Origin: HGM04593 sp045588345
GTDB taxonomy: Bacteria > Bacteroidota > Bacteroidia > Bacteroidales > Bacteroidaceae
DNA: 64,000 bases
Direction of reading: 5' to 3'
Assembly (NCBI GenBank): GCA_045588345.1
Contig: JAZNDZ010000115.1
Location: 1-64,000, forward strand
This document shows, one piece after another, positions 60,448-64,000 of the stretch. The notes beneath the pieces were generated by a model. That model did no database searches, was not told the DNA's origin, and worked only from the letters and a program-made list of their open reading frames with translations. Each line of letters begins with the position of its first letter. Position 1 is the stretch's first letter. The position numbers were made by a program, and so were the translations under genes.

Positions 60448-63327
60448 ATGAGAAATATCATATTCCTGTTGCTGCTTACAGTGGCGACACAGCTGGGCTA
60501 TGCCCAGAAAGAGACAAAGAAAGAGCGTACGGTCGCGCTCTGGGGCCATACGGTCGATTGTTATACGCATGCGGGAATACCGGGCGTGAAAGTGACGCTG
60601 ATGGCGCCGGACAGCACCGTAATAGACACACTGGAGGTCACCTTCTCTACTCCATACAGGAGCACCAAGCCCGATGCTTACTATAAATTCATTGTCCCGG
60701 CACGCAAGGCAAGATACATAATCCGCGCTTCCCATCCCGGCTACGAGGACTCTTATGTGGATTATGAGATAAAACACATTGCGCGCAACACATATTTCGA
60801 TGCTCCCTGGCATTATATGCTCAAGCGCATGAGCAGTGACCTCGACGAGTTTGTGACCACTGCCACAAAGATTCGTTTCTACAACGATGGCGACACTCTT
60901 GTATACAATGCCGACGCATTCAATCTGCCGCAGGGCTCCATGCTCGATGCGCTTATCGCGCAGCTGCCCGGCGCCAAGATCAATGCTGCCGGTGAAATAA
61001 CCGTCGACGGACGCAAGATAGAGAATCTCACACTCAACGGAAAGGATTTCTTCAAGGGGCAGAACCGTGTGATGCTCGACAATCTGCCGACATACGTAGT
61101 AAAGAATGTAAAGGTCTACGAGAAGTCCACCGAGACGAGCGAGTTTCTGGGCCGTGAGGTCGAGGACAAGATCTATACCATGGATGTGCTCCTCAAGAAG
61201 GAGTATCTCAAAGGCATAATAGCCAATGCGGAGCTTGCCGGCGGTACCGAGGAGCGTTACCTTGCGCGACTGTTCGGGCTGCGGTATACCGATAATTCGC
61301 GTATGGCATTATGGGGTAACGTCAACAATATAAACGAGACGCGCCGTCCTGCACGGGATGGAAACTGGACGGCTGACAATATGCCCGAGCGTGAGACAAC
61401 CACCAGGAAAGCGGGGTTCGACCTGTTGATAGATGACAAGGACAAGCGCTGGAGTGAGAGTGTCAACGTTACCGTGCAGTTCAATGAGTCGGAGACAGAG
61501 AGAGCCACAGCCGGTGAGCGTTTTATGCCTTTAGGCAGTATACATTCGCTCGGTTTCAACAGAAACCGCATGACCAAAGGGCTCTACATCTTCGCCAACA
61601 ACGACTTTACTCTTAAGAAACCCTTCCTGCTCAAGAACAGCCTTAGTCTGCATTACATTTCATCGGATTATGATATAATGAATGCCGGTGCCACTTTCAG
61701 CAGTTCGCCCAACAGCTACGGCAGTGTGCAGGCTGTGCTCGATACTCTCTTCATGCAGACGTCCGACATCGGCCTGCAGCGCATCGCAATCAACCGCAAC
61801 CGCACGACGGGAACAAACGGCAACGGTCATTTCTATGGCAATTATTACCTCAAGGCAACGCATAAACTGGCGAACGGTGATGACATTATTCTCTCTTTCG
61901 ATGGCCATTATATGAAAGCCGACGGTGATGCACTCAATACCCGAGAGTTGTACTATTATTCTGACGCGCGCAGCGAGAACCGCAATGAGCGTACCGTGGA
62001 GGAGGACAAACAGCTGAAAGGGTATTTCAAGTTCGACTACAATATCCATTGGCTCAACAGCTGGAATGTCGCGATATATTACAACCTCGATGCCGAAAGG
62101 CGCGATGTGGATACACGCTTCTACCACTCGGTACTGGAGGATGAGGCTCTCTCTGCGATGACATCGTCGGCGTTGTCGTCAATACCGACCACTCTTGACG
62201 AGGCAAACAGCTATGCATACAGCACCACCGCTTACCTTCACCGTGCAGGAATCAACCCGTGGTACTCAAGGTCGTGGGGAAAGAACAGGCTGACATTCTA
62301 TCTGGGCTTGCCATTGTCATTGCGCGAAGAACGTATCGATTTCGCGGGAGCAGGCACTGCTGCCGGTTTTACACTGCGCAAGTTCCTCTTCAACCCCTCT
62401 GTCTCTCTCTCTTATGGAGTGGACAACAGCAAAAAACTCTACCGCCTGAACTATGACATGAAACAGACAATGCCGACGCTCCTGCAGATGGTAGATTACA
62501 CCACAAACAGCAATCCGTTGTATGTGAACAGGGGTAACCCCAATTTAGGTGTCTCCACACTGCACAAGCTTGTGTTGCAGTATAACAGGCGTTACAACAA
62601 GCGGCAGGCGCGCTTCAACATCTGGTCAACAATCAACATACACAGGAATATGAAGGCCCGTCACACCTCTTACGACCCCGAGAGCGGAAGATATACCTAC
62701 CGCCCGACAGATGTCAACGGCAACTGGCACTGCGACATAGGTTATAACCTTTATACAACCATTGACAAAAAGGAACGTTTCTCGTTGTTTACCGAGGCGT
62801 CGTTCGACTACGACCACAATGTGGACCTCGCGCTGCTTGAAGGAAGCAATGAGAGTGCGCGTAGCATTGTCAGGAACTATCAGGCCACAGAGGAGGTGAA
62901 GTTTGAGTATAGTGCCGACGGCATCACTGCAAGCTTGGGCGCAAAGGTTATCTGGCGCAGCGCCCATAGCCGTCGCAGCGGCTTCGAGACAATCAACATC
63001 TTTGACCACAGATACGCTGCGACGCTTGTCTACCCTCTGCCCTACAAGTTTACTCTTGCAACCGACCTCAATCTCTATGCCCGCAATGGAAGTGCAACGG
63101 AAAGTATGGACAAGGCCGACCTTGTGTGGAACGCCTCCCTGTCGAGACCTCTGGGCAAGCGTTGCTCGATGCGCCTGCAGGCGTTCGACATCCTGCATAA
63201 CCTCTCGGGAAAGAATGTCGTCATCAACGGCCAGGGACGTACCGAGACATTCGAGAATGTGCTCCCCTCATACGTGATGCTGCATCTGCAATATAACTTC
63301 AATTATACTCCCAAAAAGAAGAGGTAG
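60448..63327 (+). CDS. large outer-membrane beta-barrel protein (OMP_b-brl_3/TonB-receptor-like)
   Basis: 959 residues: signal peptide (about 19 residues, to GYAQ), an N-terminal carboxypeptidase-regulatory-like beta sandwich (about 28-130, GHTVDCYTHAGIPGVKVTLMAPDS), a plug-like region (DTLVYNADAFNLPQGSMLDALIAQLPGAKIN, then DGRKIENLTLNGKDFF) and a C-terminal barrel with strands to LHLQYNFNYTPKKKR. This is the Bacteroidota outer-membrane beta-barrel family related to TonB-dependent transporters, whose cargo is unknown. It lies downstream of the TonB-domain BlaR1 protein but the repeat element intervenes, so co-transcription is uncertain. Confidence 0.87.
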   Translation: MRNIIFLLLLTVATQLGYAQKETKKERTVALWGHTVDCYTHAGIPGVKVTLMAPDSTVIDTLEVTFSTPYRSTKPDAYYKFIVPARKARYIIRASHPGYEDSYVDYEIKHIARNTYFDAPWHYMLKRMSSDLDEFVTTATKIRFYNDGDTLVYNADAFNLPQGSMLDALIAQLPGAKINAAGEITVDGRKIENLTLNGKDFFKGQNRVMLDNLPTYVVKNVKVYEKSTETSEFLGREVEDKIYTMDVLLKKEYLKGIIANAELAGGTEERYLARLFGLRYTDNSRMALWGNVNNINETRRPARDGNWTADNMPERETTTRKAGFDLLIDDKDKRWSESVNVTVQFNESETERATAGERFMPLGSIHSLGFNRNRMTKGLYIFANNDFTLKKPFLLKNSLSLHYISSDYDIMNAGATFSSSPNSYGSVQAVLDTLFMQTSDIGLQRIAINRNRTTGTNGNGHFYGNYYLKATHKLANGDDIILSFDGHYMKADGDALNTRELYYYSDARSENRNERTVEEDKQLKGYFKFDYNIHWLNSWNVAIYYNLDAERRDVDTRFYHSVLEDEALSAMTSSALSSIPTTLDEANSYAYSTTAYLHRAGINPWYSRSWGKNRLTFYLGLPLSLREERIDFAGAGTAAGFTLRKFLFNPSVSLSYGVDNSKKLYRLNYDMKQTMPTLLQMVDYTTNSNPLYVNRGNPNLGVSTLHKLVLQYNRRYNKRQARFNIWSTINIHRNMKARHTSYDPESGRYTYRPTDVNGNWHCDIGYNLYTTIDKKERFSLFTEASFDYDHNVDLALLEGSNESARSIVRNYQATEEVKFEYSADGITASLGAKVIWRSAHSRRSGFETINIFDHRYAATLVYPLPYKFTLATDLNLYARNGSATESMDKADLVWNASLSRPLGKRCSMRLQAFDILHNLSGKNVVINGQGRTETFENVLPSYVMLHLQYNFNYTPKKKR

Positions 63328-63376
63328 ACGCGGAGCGTTGGCTGTTAAATAAATATATTCTAACATTTATCTGATT

Positions 63377-64000
63377 ATGAGAAACAACCGTAATATTTCG
63401 CTTATTATATCTGTGCTGTTCATTCTCTTTGGCAATCTATGTTGCTTTGCCCAAAAGGATGTGACATTCAAACTGTCAAGGGCCGACAGCGGGCATTATA
63501 TGTTCCCCGTAGTGCTGAACGGTGAGGTAAAGGCCTCAGCGTTGTTGGAGTCCGGTATACACGCAATGCTGTTAGATTCCGCTTTTGCTTTTGAGAATCA
63601 TGAAAAATTAGGGGTAGAGTTTCTTCCTTGTGATGAAAAGATGAACCTCGGCGGGAGAAAATATAGAATCTCCCACAAGGCAAATGCCACATTGCAACTG
63701 TGTGACGGAGTGTGTTACAAAGGAGAGGTGTTCCTGCTTTCAGGCTTTGCCGGTCAGTACGAAGCTGCTTTGCCGATACAGAACCTGTATAATGCCAATG
63801 GGCGTCGCATCATCAAACTGGACCTTGAGGGCGAATCTCTGCAACTGCTTTGTGAGTATAACGCTCCCGGAAAAGAGTGGAGCGCGTTGAAAATGAACAG
63901 AGAAACATATATGAATATGCCTGCCGTCGAAAGTGAGATGATATTCAGAGGTGTGGGGTATGTTGCCTCATTGAAAGGAAATTTCAATATCGACTTAGGC
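63377..64000 (+). CDS. exported aspartyl-protease-like protein, cut by window end
   Basis: Open from the ATG at 63377 to the last base (208 codons, no stop). Signal peptide of about 25 residues (to CFAQ). The region around residues 44-60 (NGEVKASALLESGIHAMLLDS) resembles a retropepsin-like flap-strand-DTG segment, but the catalytic Asp-Thr/Ser-Gly appears as Glu-Ser-Gly, so if homologous it may be inactive. The last residues FNIDLG could begin a second such lobe. 49 bases after the barrel gene and possibly in its operon. The call is tentative. Confidence 0.55.
   Translation, partial: MRNNRNISLIISVLFILFGNLCCFAQKDVTFKLSRADSGHYMFPVVLNGEVKASALLESGIHAMLLDSAFAFENHEKLGVEFLPCDEKMNLGGRKYRISHKANATLQLCDGVCYKGEVFLLSGFAGQYEAALPIQNLYNANGRRIIKLDLEGESLQLLCEYNAPGKEWSALKMNRETYMNMPAVESEMIFRGVGYVASLKGNFNIDLG

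Noticed and set aside
1..64000. tRNA, rRNA or known riboswitch genes
   Set aside because: No cloverleaf-like segments, rRNA-like blocks or recognisable riboswitch cores were seen in the gaps; a covariance-model search would be needed to exclude small RNAs.

Overview
The window looks like a chromosomal segment of a member of the Bacteroidales. The evidence is a complete porP-gldK-gldL-gldM-gldN (type IX secretion) cluster, two proteins ending in the type IX sorting tail, many lipoproteins and outer-membrane barrels, BACON, FISUMP, PCMD and DUF4290 proteins, and promoters with the Bacteroidota -7 element TAnnTTTG (or TAnnTTCG). I cannot name the genus. No rRNA, tRNA, CRISPR array, transposase, integrase or phage gene was seen.

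Layout: (1) 1-5077, minus strand: a secreted C1 (bleomycin-hydrolase-like) peptidase and mfd. (2) 5228-8516, plus: thioesterase, small membrane protein, CoA-transferase, TrmH-type methyltransferase and a small conserved protein, tightly packed. (3) 8616-17102, plus: MsbA-like ABC exporter, LOG protein and PfkB kinase, then a metal module (small His/Cys protein, His-rich CusB-type adaptor, CusA-type RND pump), closed by a terminator. (4) 17273-18973: a stand-alone TIR - transmembrane - FISUMP protein with its own promoter. (5) nadK (minus), divergent from pdxJ-exbB-exbD-tonB-like-DJ-1-ispD-recG, then ndk and a LysM/M23 peptidase that starts with GTG. (6) 27711-37553, minus: barrel protein, the T9SS core, and a small surface operon (PCMD lipoprotein, barrel, calycin-like T9SS cargo). 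(7) 37686-46902, minus: a long housekeeping operon tsaB-DUF4290-murA-rimM-M23-dxr-rseP, extended at its end by a serpin lipoprotein and an alkaline phosphatase. (8) 47151-49808, plus: yicC-gmk-nadD-MORN, followed by a DUF3472 protein and a strongly codon-biased GH109-like oxidoreductase/glycosidase. (9) 53282-64000: a BACON...FISUMP lipoprotein, repeat-rich intergenic DNA, a large T9SS cargo, then blaI-blaR1(TonB), a 959-residue outer-membrane barrel and a protein cut by the window end.

Points that most deserve a second look: the TIR-TM-FISUMP protein, a possible transmembrane receptor with a TIR output domain; the 3' end of the BACON/FISUMP lipoprotein gene, where codons abruptly become NNC-rich as in variable regions of diversity-generating retroelements; MurA with Asp in place of the fosfomycin-reactive Cys; a bacterial serpin with a readable reactive loop; paired 18-bp boxes around the blaI promoter; and two copies of an inverted-repeat-ended intergenic element, one beside a 54-bp tandem repeat.

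Limits: all functions come from motif recognition by eye. The ORF starts quoted here are often downstream of the longest possible reading frame, because many longest frames begin at an upstream TTG or GTG ahead of a clear ATG or signal peptide.
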